Source: Chrysomallon squamiferum (Eukaryota > Mollusca > Gastropoda > Neomphalida > Peltospiridae). From it: a stretch of DNA of 32,500 bases. Under the pieces are notes generated by a model. That model was not told the DNA's origin and made no database searches. It saw only the letters and a program-made list of their open reading frames with translations. Shown here piece after piece: positions 1-10,848 of this stretch. The DNA is taken from assembly GCA_012295275.1 (NCBI GenBank), contig CM022674.1:3253242-3285741 (forward strand), given 5' to 3'. Made by a program: the position numbers and the translations under genes. The stretch's first letter is position 1, and the number at the start of each line of letters is the position of its first letter.

Positions 1-563
1 GTAGTCTGTGGTTTCATGCACACCAAGATAATTTCCTGTTCCTGCCTGGGTCCCTATCTATACCAGCCAGTGCCCCATGATCATTTTTTCAAAAGACCAA
101 GTTATGAGAAGGATCATATGTAACTGTGTTTTTCTAATTAAACATCTAACCCATTATAAAACAGCATCAGGTTTCCTTTGCTTCTCTGTGTAGCCAGTAG
201 TAATATTAATATGGATGAATGTATGATTTTGTTATATCAGTACTGTCATAGCATGAATAGTAGCATACCCTATGAGAACACCCTATGGTTAAAACTATTT
301 ATTTATAATACATAAATGCTTATAACTACAGTATTTAATTCACTGTACTTCTTTCAGAGCATAAAATTTAGCTTAGCAGCTCTGATCTTAAACATTATTT
401 GAAATTTAGTGTAGAAAATAAAATGCTGAAGACCATTGCATTGCATACTTGTTTATTGATGCATTTTACTTCATTAAATGAAAAATATTCTTTCTTGCTT
501 TATGGCAGTATTAAAAAGATAAAATAAAAATGCTTATAAAGGTGTGTTTTGTTTTATTCACAG
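1..563 (+). other. TRAPPC4: TRAPPC4 intron (partial, 3' part)
   Basis: AT-rich, non-coding sequence ending in a T-rich tract and a CAG acceptor at 561-563, directly before the first recognisable exon. The reading frame enters the exon in phase 1: the first two bases complete a Gly codon. No other exon is visible in this stretch, and no CpG is present in it. Confidence 0.8.
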
Positions 564-690
564 GTATTAAGTTTATTGTGATAGCTGATCCCAAGCAGGC
601 TGGGATAGACCTCTTGTTGAAGAAACTTTATGAAATATATTCTGACTATGCTTTGAAAAACCCTTTTTACACTCTAGATATGCCCATCAA
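564..690 (+). CDS. TRAPPC4: TRAPPC4 (synbindin/Trs23) penultimate coding exon
   Basis: TRAPPC4 is a small core subunit of the TRAPP complexes, which tether ER-derived and Golgi vesicles and act as exchange factor for Rab1/Ypt1. This 127-nt exon is bounded by a CAG acceptor (561-563) and a perfect GTAAGT donor (691-696). It encodes about 42 residues in one open frame, containing [13 protein letters not shown] and [14 protein letters not shown], which I recognise as the conserved C-terminal part of animal TRAPPC4. The frame enters in phase 1 and leaves after two bases of a Lys codon, which the next exon completes. The ADP-x-QAG turn and the tyrosine-rich helix match the longin-like sedlin fold of this family as known. 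The N-terminal exons lie upstream of the window. The exon contains no CpG. Confidence 0.93.
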
Positions 691-1385
691 GTAAGTAAAA
701 TTATATTAAATTTTTTTTTAATTTTTATTACTCTGTATTTTATTTTTACTTTTTAAGTTTTTGTTAGTGTTATTATTTTGGTTATTGTTATTTTGTTATT
801 ATAGTTATTGTCATTTTTACAGTTATTTTTATTATTATTATTATCATTATTATTATTATTTTCTTTGTTTTTCTTTTATAATAATAATTGTATCCATATG
901 TTGTTGTAATTTTAATATTTATATGTTGATGAATCCAACCTTTAATTTCATTATTTTCATATTTGAAAATAATTTATAAACCTGTTTAACAACAAACATT
1001 TCATGATAACAAATTTCAAAATAATTCATTAGTGTTTACATGAATATTTTGTTTTAAGACAAATAAAATTGTGATATAAAAACACTTTTAAACAGGACAT
1101 TTTAAAATAAAAATGTATTTTTTTTTTTGGCAGCCAGTATTGGGTGTTGGATTGTTAAACTTATATAATCTTTATTCATGCACAAAAATTATTTAAATTA
1201 TCACTCCATATTTTACAAAGTATTTCAGACATGGAAATTGCTGTCTGTTCTCACACAAACCACATGCATGCAAACCCACATCTACATACATGCACATATA
1301 CATGCACACATGTGCACACACAAAAACTCACACAGATAATTGACAACTAAAACATGGTAAAACATATTTTCTTGTTTTATTTCAG
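691..1385 (+). other. TRAPPC4: TRAPPC4 last intron
   Basis: This 695-bp intron runs from GTAAGT (691) to TTTTATTTCAG (ending 1385). It holds an imperfect ATT-rich tract near 765-870 and a CA/CATG-rich stretch near 1260-1335. The 72-residue open frame at 761-979 is a translation of the T-rich tract and not a gene. Confidence 0.88.
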
Positions 1386-1458
1386 ATGTGAACTTTTTGA
1401 TGCTAATTTACAAACACTGGTTGATCAGTCAGAAAAACTTGGCCTCAACATTTTGTGA
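1386..1458 (+). CDS. TRAPPC4: TRAPPC4 terminal coding exon with stop codon
   Basis: This exon starts after a good acceptor (TTTTATTTCAG). Its first base completes the Lys codon split from the exon ending at 690, and the frame continues CELFDANLQTLVDQSEKL to a TGA at 1456-1458. The CELFD motif directly after a Met-Pro-Ile-Lys stretch is the typical end of TRAPPC4, so the spliced reading is internally consistent. The visible part of the protein is 66 residues, about the last third of a family that is usually around 220 residues long. The last few residues (GLNIL) are not conserved as far as I know. No frameshift or premature stop is present, so the gene looks intact here. Confidence 0.92.
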
Positions 1459-1748
1459 GAAAGTCACACACACACAGAGAAATGACATCACAAATACATA
1501 ACATTTTGAACTTTGCCAAAAGGCCAAGAAGTGAACAGTACATTTTGTACATGTGATCAAAAATCTTAAACAATCTGGGATTCTGCAGATATCTGCTGGA
1601 TAAGTAAAACTTTATAAAATATAATTTATTTATTTCACAGTTTTCATTTCAAAATGAGTGGTCATCTATCAAGTGCTTTGTCTGTTTTTCAATGTCAAAT
1701 CAGGAGAAATAATTTAATGTTTTTATCTATATTATATTACACTTTTTA

Positions 1749-1749
<1 letters not shown>

Positions 1750-1828
<79 letters not shown>

Positions 1829-1858
1829 TCTGTCTGTGCATGTACCTCTGTGTGTGTA

Positions 1859-1890
<32 letters not shown>
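1750..1890. repeat. (CT)n followed by (GT)n and (TA)n
   Basis: The CT tract covers 1750-1825. After a short interruption, TGTGTG and then TATATA runs reach 1890. The arginine/glutamate repeat frame on the minus strand here is a microsatellite translation. Confidence 0.95.
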
Positions 1891-1892
<2 letters not shown>

Positions 1893-3060
1893 AATATAAA
1901 ATACATGTTTGTAATGAAAGATATGTATATGATTCTTAGCTACTCTGGAAACCACATGTAGAACATGAATTCTGTGATTTTTGAAACTGAAGCCTGTAAT
2001 GGACAAATAAGTAACCACTTGAGCTATACAAAACATACCAGTTTTAAAACAACAAAACTTTAAGAGTTTTGATCATTCTTGTTAGAATATTTTTTGTGCA
2101 GTATACTATAGTGATTGAAAAAAAAATACTATTTCTTTTATTTTGTTTTATTGAGTTTTCAGTTTTCAGTAAACCTTGGATTTTTATATTATGTTTTTAT
2201 ATTTATTGATTTTTTAAATTTATTTATATATTTTATATATTGATTTTTTTTTTTGTCTTTACTTAAATACAATGAACAGATAATATTTGTTGACACAGTA
2301 GTCAAAAAAAGAAAGAAAGAAGAACATTAGAGATATCATTTTAAAGTAACTACTCAAAATTTTGTGTTTATGATATCTCTCATAGTCTCCTTTGCATTGT
2401 TTTTCTTCACTGTCAATCTTCAATACAAGAGTTGTTTCCCTTGATTGTTAACAACAACAGTAACATTAATAATAATAATAATGGTAATAATATTTTTAAA
2501 AATCAGTCACTTAATATATTTAAAAATGAGTCTTATTTTGTTATTGAGCATATATATTAATTTATGTGAAGCAAGATGAAGAATGATTATTGAAATTATA
2601 AATATTATTGCACGTCTTTAAATAGTGTCATTTGTAAAAAAAAATATACATTCGGTGAATCACCAGCAAAATATTTCAAAAATTACTATTTATTACTTTA
2701 CATCTACTCAATGTTTTTATTTTTATTTATTATTATTATTATTTTTGTTTGCCTCTGTGTTTAATGATATATCTGAAATAGATTGTTTCTAACAATAGTG
2801 TTATAAACAGATAATAAATTATAGAAAAATATTTGTGGTATTTTTAAATAATATATTTAAAAAAAAAAATTTTTACCCACCTCCATAACCCATCAAACCA
2901 ATGGATTTGATTTCACTGCTTTAAGCTGGTTGTTCTGTATCTGTACCTTTTTTCTTCTTTATTATTTTTATCATAAATATGTGTGCAAATCTCTGTATGT
3001 GTATACATGAATGTATACATATATGTTTATGTGTGTGTGTTTCAGTCTATCTGTAAAACC

Positions 3061-3137
3061 AGTCATTACATGTAATTACTGAAATATTCAGTCATTTCAC
3101 GAAATTCCTCTCATCACTAGTCATTTCATGAAATAGC
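3061..3137. repeat. 29-bp tandem repeat, three copies, palindromic core
   Basis: Three units begin at 3061, 3090 and 3119, each opening with AGTCATTWCAYGWAAT. The core TCATTTCATGAAAT is nearly self-complementary. A fourth, inverted copy of the core lies at 4693-4710. No known element name can be assigned from sequence alone. Confidence 0.7.
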
Positions 3138-4882
3138 AAAAACATCAGGTCCTGTAATTCACATGATGCCAACATTTACTTGTTTTTATGTACCAAACAT
3201 CTGTGACAAGTCACAAGAACTGGAACATTGCACTTGGTTTTCTAGTGATTTGCATGATTCAAAACAGAATTTGTGATGTGAACATTTCCCATTTAGAATT
3301 CCTGTTTCCACACAAAACTATGTACATATAATTGTGACACTCTTAAATAATGCCCAGATGTTTTTCTTAAATCATGTAGAACATTCGGGTGATCTTTATT
3401 TTGTAAGTCAAATTTTAGTTATCAAAAGCTAACTACATTTAGAAATTATAACTTACCACTAAGAACAAAGAAAAGTTTGCTTTCCATATTGTATGTTTAG
3501 ATATTATGCACATCAAATGACCTAATTTGTATTTAGAAATTGTTGACAGCAATGTGATGATTTCGGCTTTGTTGTTCAAACATTCTGTTTTGTACATCTA
3601 ATCATTACAAGCAGTGATGGAAGTGGGTTTTCAGGGCTCAGGGATGGACTCTAAACCTCACCTTAAAATGTTTTGTAATGTGAAAATGTAGTTTGTTACA
3701 GCAGGCAGATCCAAGAAAAAAAAAATTGACATTTCTATTATGTAGCCTAATTCAGGCCTTTTTAATAATTTATTAATGATGTAGAATAACTGAATAAATG
3801 TATCTCACAGGACTTGAATGAAAACTGTTTTGGCAATTCTACAAACTACTATGCTGATGTGTCAGTACCACACCAACCACTTAGATACTAACACATTTCC
3901 TCAAGTAAAATTATTAATTCAGTACAATCAGATTGAGGTTGTTTTTGTTGTTGTTGTTGTTGTTGGTTTATTGATAAAATAAATTATATATGTGTGTTTA
4001 TGAGAGCTGAGTAAAATGTACAAATGTAATTACTGAAAGTAAAGAAGTACATTTTAGTTGTTAGAAATTTGACAATGGATTACAAAACTATTTATATATA
4101 TGTATATATATATAATAATATGACATTATTTAATTTTCATTCAGTATTAGTGCTGTTCTTAACAGAGTCAGTTGTAAATTTGTTTAGTGTTTCAGGTTTT
4201 CCTTTACTTTAGTTCTTTGTGTGTGTGAGTATGGGACACTAACAATAATTAGATAATTATAAAGCAAAATCTAAACTTAATAATAATGATTTTTTTTTTT
4301 TTTTTTTTATGGAGACCTTATTTTTTATTATTATTTAAAGACAGTAATAATCAGTTTTCAGCAAAAATAATGACTGAGGTAACAACATACACATCAGCAA
4401 AACAACTGAACAATATTTGTTGTTGTTTTAGTGTTTGAATCATTGGGAATGCAGTCAAATGGCAGAAATCCTGTTGTTCTGTTCAGTTTATCCAAAACAG
4501 CAGAATCAGCAGAAATCATTAATATACTGAGCTTGTCTTAAACATACAAAAACATCAGATAAATAAAATAATAAAAAGTAAATGATGGAAAAACAGAAAA
4601 CAACAATTACAGATTGTCAAGAAGCACAATACACAGACTCACTGGTTCACATCCAAGCATTTTGTGTATCAGAAAAAAAATCATTATTTTAGGCATTACA
4701 TGAAATGACTGGTGGTCATAGACATTGGATAATGACTTATTTAATACATATAAATGTGTGATTAGTAGATATATAGGTTTATTCACAACATTCCTTTCAT
4801 CAAGTGATGTCACAAAAATTCAAACATGTAAATATGTGTCAAATGTATAACTTGTGAATCTTATTCTTCAGAGTAAATGTGC

Positions 4883-4888
4883 AATAAA
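4883..4888 (+). terminator. TRAPPC4: Candidate internal polyadenylation signal
   Basis: AATAAA is followed within 30 bases by a T/GT-rich stretch (4908-4937). It could give a shorter TRAPPC4 mRNA. Supported only by motif. Confidence 0.3.
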
Positions 4889-4940
4889 ACTGATTATGCC
4901 TGTTATTATTTTTCAGTTGTTAAATTTATTTGTTTTTAAT

Positions 4941-4945
<5 letters not shown>

Positions 4946-4995
<50 letters not shown>
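4946..4995. repeat. (CT)25 microsatellite
   Basis: Uninterrupted CT dinucleotides inside the presumed TRAPPC4 3' UTR. Confidence 0.95.
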
Positions 4996-4996
<1 letters not shown>

Positions 4997-5220
4997 GAAG
5001 ATATACACATTCAAAAGATAAAGTTTTATAGAATTAATATATGTCTAATAATTAAAAAAAAAAAATCAATTAAGAAAAAAAAAAAAAAGAACTGAAAAGG
5101 GGCAGTTTGTTAGTTAAATATGCATGACACAAATGTTTATAATTTATAAACAAATGTCAGATATTTTGGTCATCATGAAAAATTAAGGAGATGTCATGGT
5201 ACATTGGAATTCCACATATA

Positions 5221-5402
5221 TTTTATTTTATTTTATTTTATTTCACTTTATTTTGCTTTTATATATATTTTTTTAATTCTTTTTTCTATATTTTATTTTA
5301 TTTATTTATTTGTTATTATTATTTTTTACTATGTTTTATTGTTATTATTTTATTTTCATTTATTCATTCATTCATTCAGTCATATATTTATTTATTTATT
5401 TA
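5221..5402. repeat. Imperfect (TTTTA)n, (TTTA)n and (ATTC)n tract
   Basis: T-rich pentamer and tetramer runs, including TTTTA near 5221-5245, ATTC near 5359-5376 and TTTA near 5386-5402. They create two overlapping hydrophobic open frames that are not genes. Confidence 0.8.
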
Positions 5403-5551
5403 TCTGCAGTTCTTCACAGTAGTATAAATACCTTTTAAAGGAATTGTCTCTTCCTGGTTGGATATGTTTTCATATAATACCTAAATCTCCATTAGCTCAT
5501 TTTCTATATGTACTTGCACAGCATTTTACAATATCCCTAATTTGTTTCAAA

Positions 5552-5557
5552 AATAAA
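5552..5557 (+). terminator. TRAPPC4: Candidate distal polyadenylation signal of TRAPPC4
   Basis: AATAAA lies 12 bases upstream of the first CpG (5569) after roughly 2 kb without any. T/G-rich sequence with several CGTT elements follows at 5585-5605. The match between hexamer and CpG boundary is the reason to prefer it as the main transcript end; cleavage would fall near 5570-5580. Confidence 0.45.
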
Positions 5558-6376
5558 ATGTTTACAGTCGATAAATTTCGCCTATTCTCGTACGTTTTCG
5601 TTTTATTACCGTGATTTCTGAAACGTACACTATCGTAAAACGAAATCCACTGAGACTTTTCAAGCAATTAATTTTCGAGTAAAAGCTCATAAAATATTCA
5701 CAGTATATCTTCGCTAATTGTTTACAAAATCGCGAAATTATTTTCTTGAAACCTCTCACTGTTATCGTCTTGGGACACATTTCCGTGAACGACTTATTTT
5801 CGGAAACGCGGGAGTAGATTCTGTGAACAATTAGTAAAGTTATTCGATCTTTCTCCCTAGCTGAAATACACGTGCGCGCGTGCTTCTAGCAGGTAGCCGA
5901 ATTCCATGCCAGAAAAAAAAGAAGAAGAAGAAAAAAAAAAGAAGTCGGAGAAATGTTTATTTATTCGTCTGGCAGGTAGTGCGAAGCATACAGAGCTGAA
6001 ACAAGACGGTGTTGATACTTTTTTTTTTTTTCTCCTGTGGTTTGGTTTCGTTTATAAAAGTGTTAACAAGAAGCGGTTTATTAATAATTAAATTCTGAAA
6101 ACAGTCGTGAAAAAAAAAAGTACACAGACTCAGTTCTTGGCTTGGAGAGGGGAAAAAAAAAAAAAAAAAAGAAAAAAGTTATGTGTGCTAGAATTAAGAA
6201 AGTTTGTTTCGGTAAAAACTGTTTCGTTAACAATCACGTATTCTCGTCTGCTTATTTGCGATTTCTGGAATTTTCGGTTTCTGACTTTTCTTCCTTGAAA
6301 CTCGCTGAACGCTGAAAGGAGGATTTCGTTTAGACTGTTGTTTCACGAAGAATCCGACATTCTCGAAAAACGAAAG

Positions 6377-6377
<1 letters not shown>

Positions 6378-6433
<56 letters not shown>
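6378..6433. repeat. (AAT)18-19 microsatellite
   Basis: Uninterrupted AAT trinucleotides. Confidence 0.95.
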
Positions 6434-6434
<1 letters not shown>

Positions 6435-6487
6435 TGTTACTATTGTTAATTGCTTTATGTGTGTGACAAAAAGTAAACTAAACGGGA

Positions 6488-6553
6488 GCGGCCATTTAAG
6501 AAAACAACAAAAACGTGAATTATTGTTGTTACGACTGAAAAGTTAAGCACGTG
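6488..6553. promoter_or_regulatory. YY1-like site and E-box upstream of candidate exon
   Basis: GCGGCCATTT (6488-6497) resembles the YY1 core on the reverse strand, and CACGTG (6548-6553) is a canonical E-box. They lie 330-395 bases before the candidate start codon at 6883. Motif evidence only. Confidence 0.2.
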
Positions 6554-6882
6554 ATCAATTCATATTAGTACTGTCGGTCTCTGGGTATTTGCCAATCTTA
6601 GAAATTAAGAGTTAATGGAAGAATAATTCTCCCTTCCTAATGAGGCTGTTTTATTTCAGATACATTTCGATGGTCTCTTGAGAATACAGAACTAACAGCA
6701 ACAATTTAACAACATTACTGATTTCTATTCTGTTGACGTTATTTTTTTTTATCTTTATTATTATTATTGTTCTATTTTATAAATTATTATTTTTTTATAT
6801 TTTTGACTCTTGAAGTTTCTGTAATTCTTAATTAACCTGGATAAATAAGTTTGGAACTGTTTTTGTTCACAAAACGACAAAT

Positions 6883-6972
6883 ATGAATTCGGAATCGTCA
6901 AGCCTGACTAGAAATTCTTATTTGGCACCCATAGTTTCCATAGAGAAGGTCATACAGGTTAGACCTACAAGG
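6883..6972 (+). CDS. Candidate first coding exon of an unidentified small gene
   Basis: I do not recognise this gene. An ATG at 6883 opens a 30-codon frame that begins MNSESSSLTRNSY, ends KVIQVRPTR and stops exactly at a perfect GTAAGT donor (6973-6978). An in-frame stop upstream (TAA, 6829-6831), with no other in-frame ATG between, fits this start. Codon use is mixed, unlike the surrounding low-complexity DNA. If unspliced, the frame ends at 7012-7014. A matching acceptor lies at 8308-8309, where phase-0 joining gives 12 more codons and a stop, for a 42-residue product. The true next exon could instead lie further away or outside the window. No signal peptide or membrane segment is seen. Confidence 0.33.
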
Positions 6973-7047
6973 GTAAGTATTATTAAATATAATAACTTAT
7001 TGTCTGACCAGTAATGCAATATATTGCTTATTCACTAGATTCGTTTT

Positions 7048-7086
<39 letters not shown>

Positions 7087-7242
7087 TATTTGTTCTTACT
7101 GCTTTGAAAAAATTTGTGTTGTTTGTGAAATATTTCTTTTGTTTTTCTTAACATCTGCATTTATTACTATAAAAAATAAACTAAAAAAGAAAAACTTAGC
7201 ATATATTCATACATCTGTACATAAACAGAGGTACACAAAACG

Positions 7243-7243
<1 letters not shown>

Positions 7244-7325
<82 letters not shown>
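7244..7325. repeat. (CT)41 microsatellite
   Basis: Uninterrupted CT dinucleotides. With the GA tract at 7544 it forms an inverted pair about 220 bp apart. Confidence 0.95.
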
Positions 7326-7328
<3 letters not shown>

Positions 7329-7540
7329 ATATATGCACTCATTCAGTCAAACATATAGAGAAAACTTTATATTTTCTCTTTCTGTTTTGTGTCTATGTTA
7401 GTATGTAATTATTTTTATATGTCTATACGAATATGCAAGTATCTCCAAGAAGAGACGACAAATATCGATAGATACAGAGAAAGAGAAACGACACAAAAAG
7501 AGGGAGTAGAATGTGTCTGTGTGTGTGTTCATGTGTTTGT

Positions 7541-7662
<122 letters not shown>

Positions 7663-7891
7663 CAGACTTTTCAAGATAAACATATCACTATAGAGATCGA
7701 TGACTTTATCTCAGAGATATCCACATTTCTAAAATAAGATCCATTCTTCTAATACCGTGTGATAGACAGTTAACAGAAGTATACTTGGAGCGCAACACAT
7801 GCCTGGCTCAAGCTTTTCTTTGTTACGTAAATATTGTTAGCTATCAGTGTGGGCGTGCATGTGCACAGGCTGTGTGTTTGTGTGGGTGTAT

Positions 7892-7894
<3 letters not shown>

Positions 7895-7975
<81 letters not shown>

Positions 7976-8158
7976 CACAGACAGAGAAAGAGAGACAGAC
8001 ACAGAGACAAAGAGGGAGACAGACACAGAGACAGACAGATAGACACAGGTGCAGAAACAGACAGACACAGGCAGAGAGACAAACAGACAGATAAAGAGAG
8101 ACAGACAGACAGAGAAAGAGAGACAGACAGACAGACAGACAGAGAAAGAGAGAGAGAA
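7895..8158. repeat. (GA)n grading into imperfect (GACA)n
   Basis: Pure GA to about 7967, then mixed GACAGACA, GAAAGAGA and CACAGA units. Four overlapping open frames here (up to 121 residues) are artefacts of the repeat. Confidence 0.95.
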
Positions 8159-8309
8159 CTGATTGGTATTTCGAGAATTTTACATTGAATAAAATGGATC
8201 ACGCTATTTTTTTTTTTCTTTTTTATATTTCACATTGAAAATGTACAGGTAAGATATTTCCATTGTTCAAGACTATTGTAGATTTTTTTCCTTATCGATT
8301 TTGTTACAG

Positions 8310-8348
8310 GCAAGAGAATGTTCTCTGGAGAACATGGCTAAAAACTAA
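8310..8348 (+). CDS. Candidate terminal exon of the unidentified small gene
   Basis: The stretch follows a T-rich tract and TTACAG acceptor (AG at 8308-8309). In the phase left by the exon ending at 6972 it reads ARECSLENMAKN and a TAA at 8346-8348. An AATAAA at 8467-8472 followed by T-rich sequence could end the transcript. Together these give a complete two-exon model with a 42-residue product. A short open stretch in the right phase is not strong evidence alone, so this remains tentative. No homologue is recognised. Confidence 0.25.
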   Translation, partial: ARECSLENMAKN

Positions 8349-8466
8349 ATGGACATAGCGACATCAATGTATTTCAGTATTACATATGTTACTGCTTTAA
8401 CATATGCACGTATTATAAAAACAGAATAATCAGGATTCACAAGCATTACATATTAAAATCTTACAT

Positions 8467-8472
8467 AATAAA
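8467..8472 (+). terminator. Candidate polyadenylation signal
   Basis: AATAAA about 120 bases after the candidate stop at 8348, with T-rich sequence about 25 bases downstream. Confidence 0.2.
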
Positions 8473-8501
8473 AATATTTACGCTCTGCTTCATGGTTTTT
8501 A

Positions 8502-8523
8502 CTATTATTATTATTATATTATT

Positions 8524-8555
<32 letters not shown>

Positions 8556-8599
8556 TTTTTCTGTTATTACTTTTAATTTTTCAACTCATTTGTTTCCAT

Positions 8600-8632
<33 letters not shown>

Positions 8633-8686
8633 CTTCTTCTTCTTCTTCTTCTTCTTCTTCTTCTTCTTCTTCTTCTTCTTCTTCTC
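8502..8686. repeat. (TTA)n/(TTTA)n tract and (TTC)27-28
   Basis: TTA and TTTA units cover 8502-8560. An uninterrupted TTC/CTT run covers 8603-8685. The poly-leucine/isoleucine frame here is the repeat. Confidence 0.95.
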
Positions 8687-9631
8687 TCTATACAACCAGT
8701 TTATTTGTTATTTTAGGAGTTTTACGAACATTCCTAAATGATGGATAATTTACGACGCAATTACGTTATTCGTTTCCAAGTAACTTTTAGACAATTTAAA
8801 AGCAGATTAAAAAAAAAAAAAACAACTTTTGCTATCAATTATCTCACTGTTTCTTGTCAGCTTAACTACCTTATTACTAAGCTTTTAGAACAAGTGGTTT
8901 GAATTAAAGAATTTTTTTATTTTTTTTTATTTTTTTTATGTTTTATTGTTTTATTTTTTTTTTTAAAGAAGCAAGCTCTACACTCTGCTGTGGAAACAAG
9001 ACATGCAGATAGCATAAACATATTTTTCTGTGTATTACCATCCAACATGAAGGTCTGGTAAGAAATTACACACGCACGCACACTCGCACACATATATATC
9101 ACAACGATAAAACGTAAAAAAACGAAGAAATACGAAAACTGCCGAGTCCTGGTTTTTTTTTTTTTTTTTTTTTTTTGGCTCATTTTCTTTTGACGTCACG
9201 ACGTTTATACAGACGAAAAATAAATAAAACCTGACATATATATCAGTTTAACTGGTGATTTACTCGGTTTTCGCGTTTATCTACATCGAATTTGCAAAAT
9301 GCATTTAAGCTCGATCTCAATTATCCTTAAGAATGAATGGTTTTTGTGTGTTTTCCGTTTCTGTTATTTGCGTCAGTTTAAAAATAATTTTCTCCTTTCT
9401 TACGTATTTACACACTTGCTTTACACGAATGTGGAGCAGGTGCTATTTTCGCTAAAGTACGCGATTACGTTCTAAAGACAACAATAAACAAAAAAAGAGT
9501 AATAATAAAAACGAAAGTAAGTAAGTAAATAAATAAATATTCTTATTTGTGTGTGTGTGTGTTTTCCAGCGTATTAGAAGGTTCCAACAATTTACTGAAT
9601 CTGTCAAAAGAAAAACAGTTAATATAAAAAC
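8687..9631. other. Non-coding stretch, no gene seen
   Basis: AT-rich DNA with poly-T near 8910-8965 and 9151-9177, and one CRE palindrome TGACGTCA at 9191-9198. No exon with convincing splice sites was found on either strand. Confidence 0.5.
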
Positions 9632-9836
<205 letters not shown>

Positions 9837-10200
9837 TAAAAGGCTGTGAAAACGCTGATACAGTAATCTTTTCTGTTTTTTAATTTTATATTATGTATTA
9901 TTTTTCTCCTCCGAATTTCTTCTAGGTTCGTGAGTTTATAAATAGAAAATTACTGCGCGTTTAAAGAACTGTACAGAAAGCAGACTTTAATTTGGTCAAA
10001 CTACAACACAACACAGCAGTCTGGAGATCAGATTAGTCTGAAGTGGATTTGGAGTGTTAGGTCGCGAGATCGATCCTTTAAAGAGATTCTAATAAACCAT
10101 TTGCCAGCAATTACTTGTTTATATTCGTTGAACCGTCTTGTGTCCATTTATTGAAAGAAGAGCTTATTGTTTCCCTAATTAGTTTTAACCCGCTAAAGAC
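9837..10200. other. Non-coding stretch, no gene seen
   Basis: Unique sequence of moderate GC content. A GGTCGCGAGATCGATCC stretch at 10060-10076 recalls a tRNA B box but does not fit it. Confidence 0.4.
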
Positions 10201-10257
<57 letters not shown>

Positions 10258-10365
10258 TATTATTATTATTATTATTTTTTTTATTTTTATTTTTTTAATT
10301 TGGTTCAATTTAAATTTTTTAATTTAATTTAATTTAATTTAATTTAATTTAATTTAATTTAATTT
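10201..10365. repeat. (TTA)n and (AATTT)9 repeats
   Basis: TTA units cover 10201-10276 with small interruptions. AATTT pentamers cover 10321-10365. Confidence 0.93.
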
Positions 10366-10848
10366 GTTTTCTATTATTATGATTAATATTATTTTTTAAA
10401 TTTTTCATTATTTTTTTTTTTTTTTATAAGGCTCATAAATCGGTTCATCATTACCATATTCTTCTATCTACCCTTATCAGATATAGTTATTTTATTTGCC
10501 ATACTTTATTGTTATCAAAGACTGCTCGTAAGAAACAAATGAACAAAACAACGACTACGAACTATATAAAATATAGTCTTTGTTCTCCATCACAGAACAC
10601 ATAATAAAATAAATCGGCTGATACAAGCTGATATTCATGTCTAACACTCCGCCTATTCTGTTCTTCACTGCAGTAAGAAAATTACCTGCATCTTTAATAC
10701 CTGTATCGGGTGCTGGTTGTAAATAATAGTCAGTGTCAGATTGCGCTGCTTGAAATACCTACGCTACCACTCATTTCTATTTCTGTCGAGTTCAGACAGG
10801 TACAGACATGATGAAAGCGGGCGATGAAGAAATATCTTTTCTCTCGGT
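10366..10848. other. Non-coding stretch, no gene seen
   Basis: AT-rich with poly-T near 10410-10425. The remainder is unique sequence without an open frame I could support. Confidence 0.4.

Larger units (their letters stand above)
1459..5575 (+). other. TRAPPC4: Probable long 3' UTR of TRAPPC4
   Basis: No coding exon is visible between the TGA at 1458 and about 5570. The stretch shares the near-total CpG depletion of the gene body: I found only about five CpGs by eye, near 2613, 2653, 3100, 3386 and 3564. It contains several AATAAA hexamers (2813, 3793, 3978, 4562, 4883, 5552). The last lies 12 bases before CpG reappears, so I infer that transcription usually runs to about 5575. The stretch also carries UGUANAUA sites (3321, 4101, 4827). 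A shorter UTR followed by methylated flank is possible. The minus-strand open frame at 4607-4813 is not supported as a gene. Confidence 0.5.
5569..6882. other. CpG-retaining intergenic stretch and possible promoter region
   Basis: CpG becomes frequent at once: six in 5581-5640 alone. The stretch contains a CACGTGCGCGCG run near 5870, A-rich tracts near 5910 and 6150, and the (AAT)n microsatellite. No coding exon could be supported. It may be the 5' flank of the candidate exon at 6883. Confidence 0.5.

Noticed and set aside
4607-4813. 68-residue minus-strand frame beginning MTSLDERN
   Set aside because: It lies in the CpG-depleted presumed 3' UTR of TRAPPC4, opposite to the transcript, overlaps the inverted palindromic repeat and has no family match I recognise.
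5562-5780. 72-residue minus-strand frame just beyond the TRAPPC4 end
   Set aside because: No domain and no splice or promoter support. Likely a chance frame.
10021-10080. tRNA- or SINE-like B box (GGTCGCGAGATCGATCC)
   Set aside because: The spacing does not fit GGTTCGANNCC and no A box or cloverleaf can be drawn upstream.
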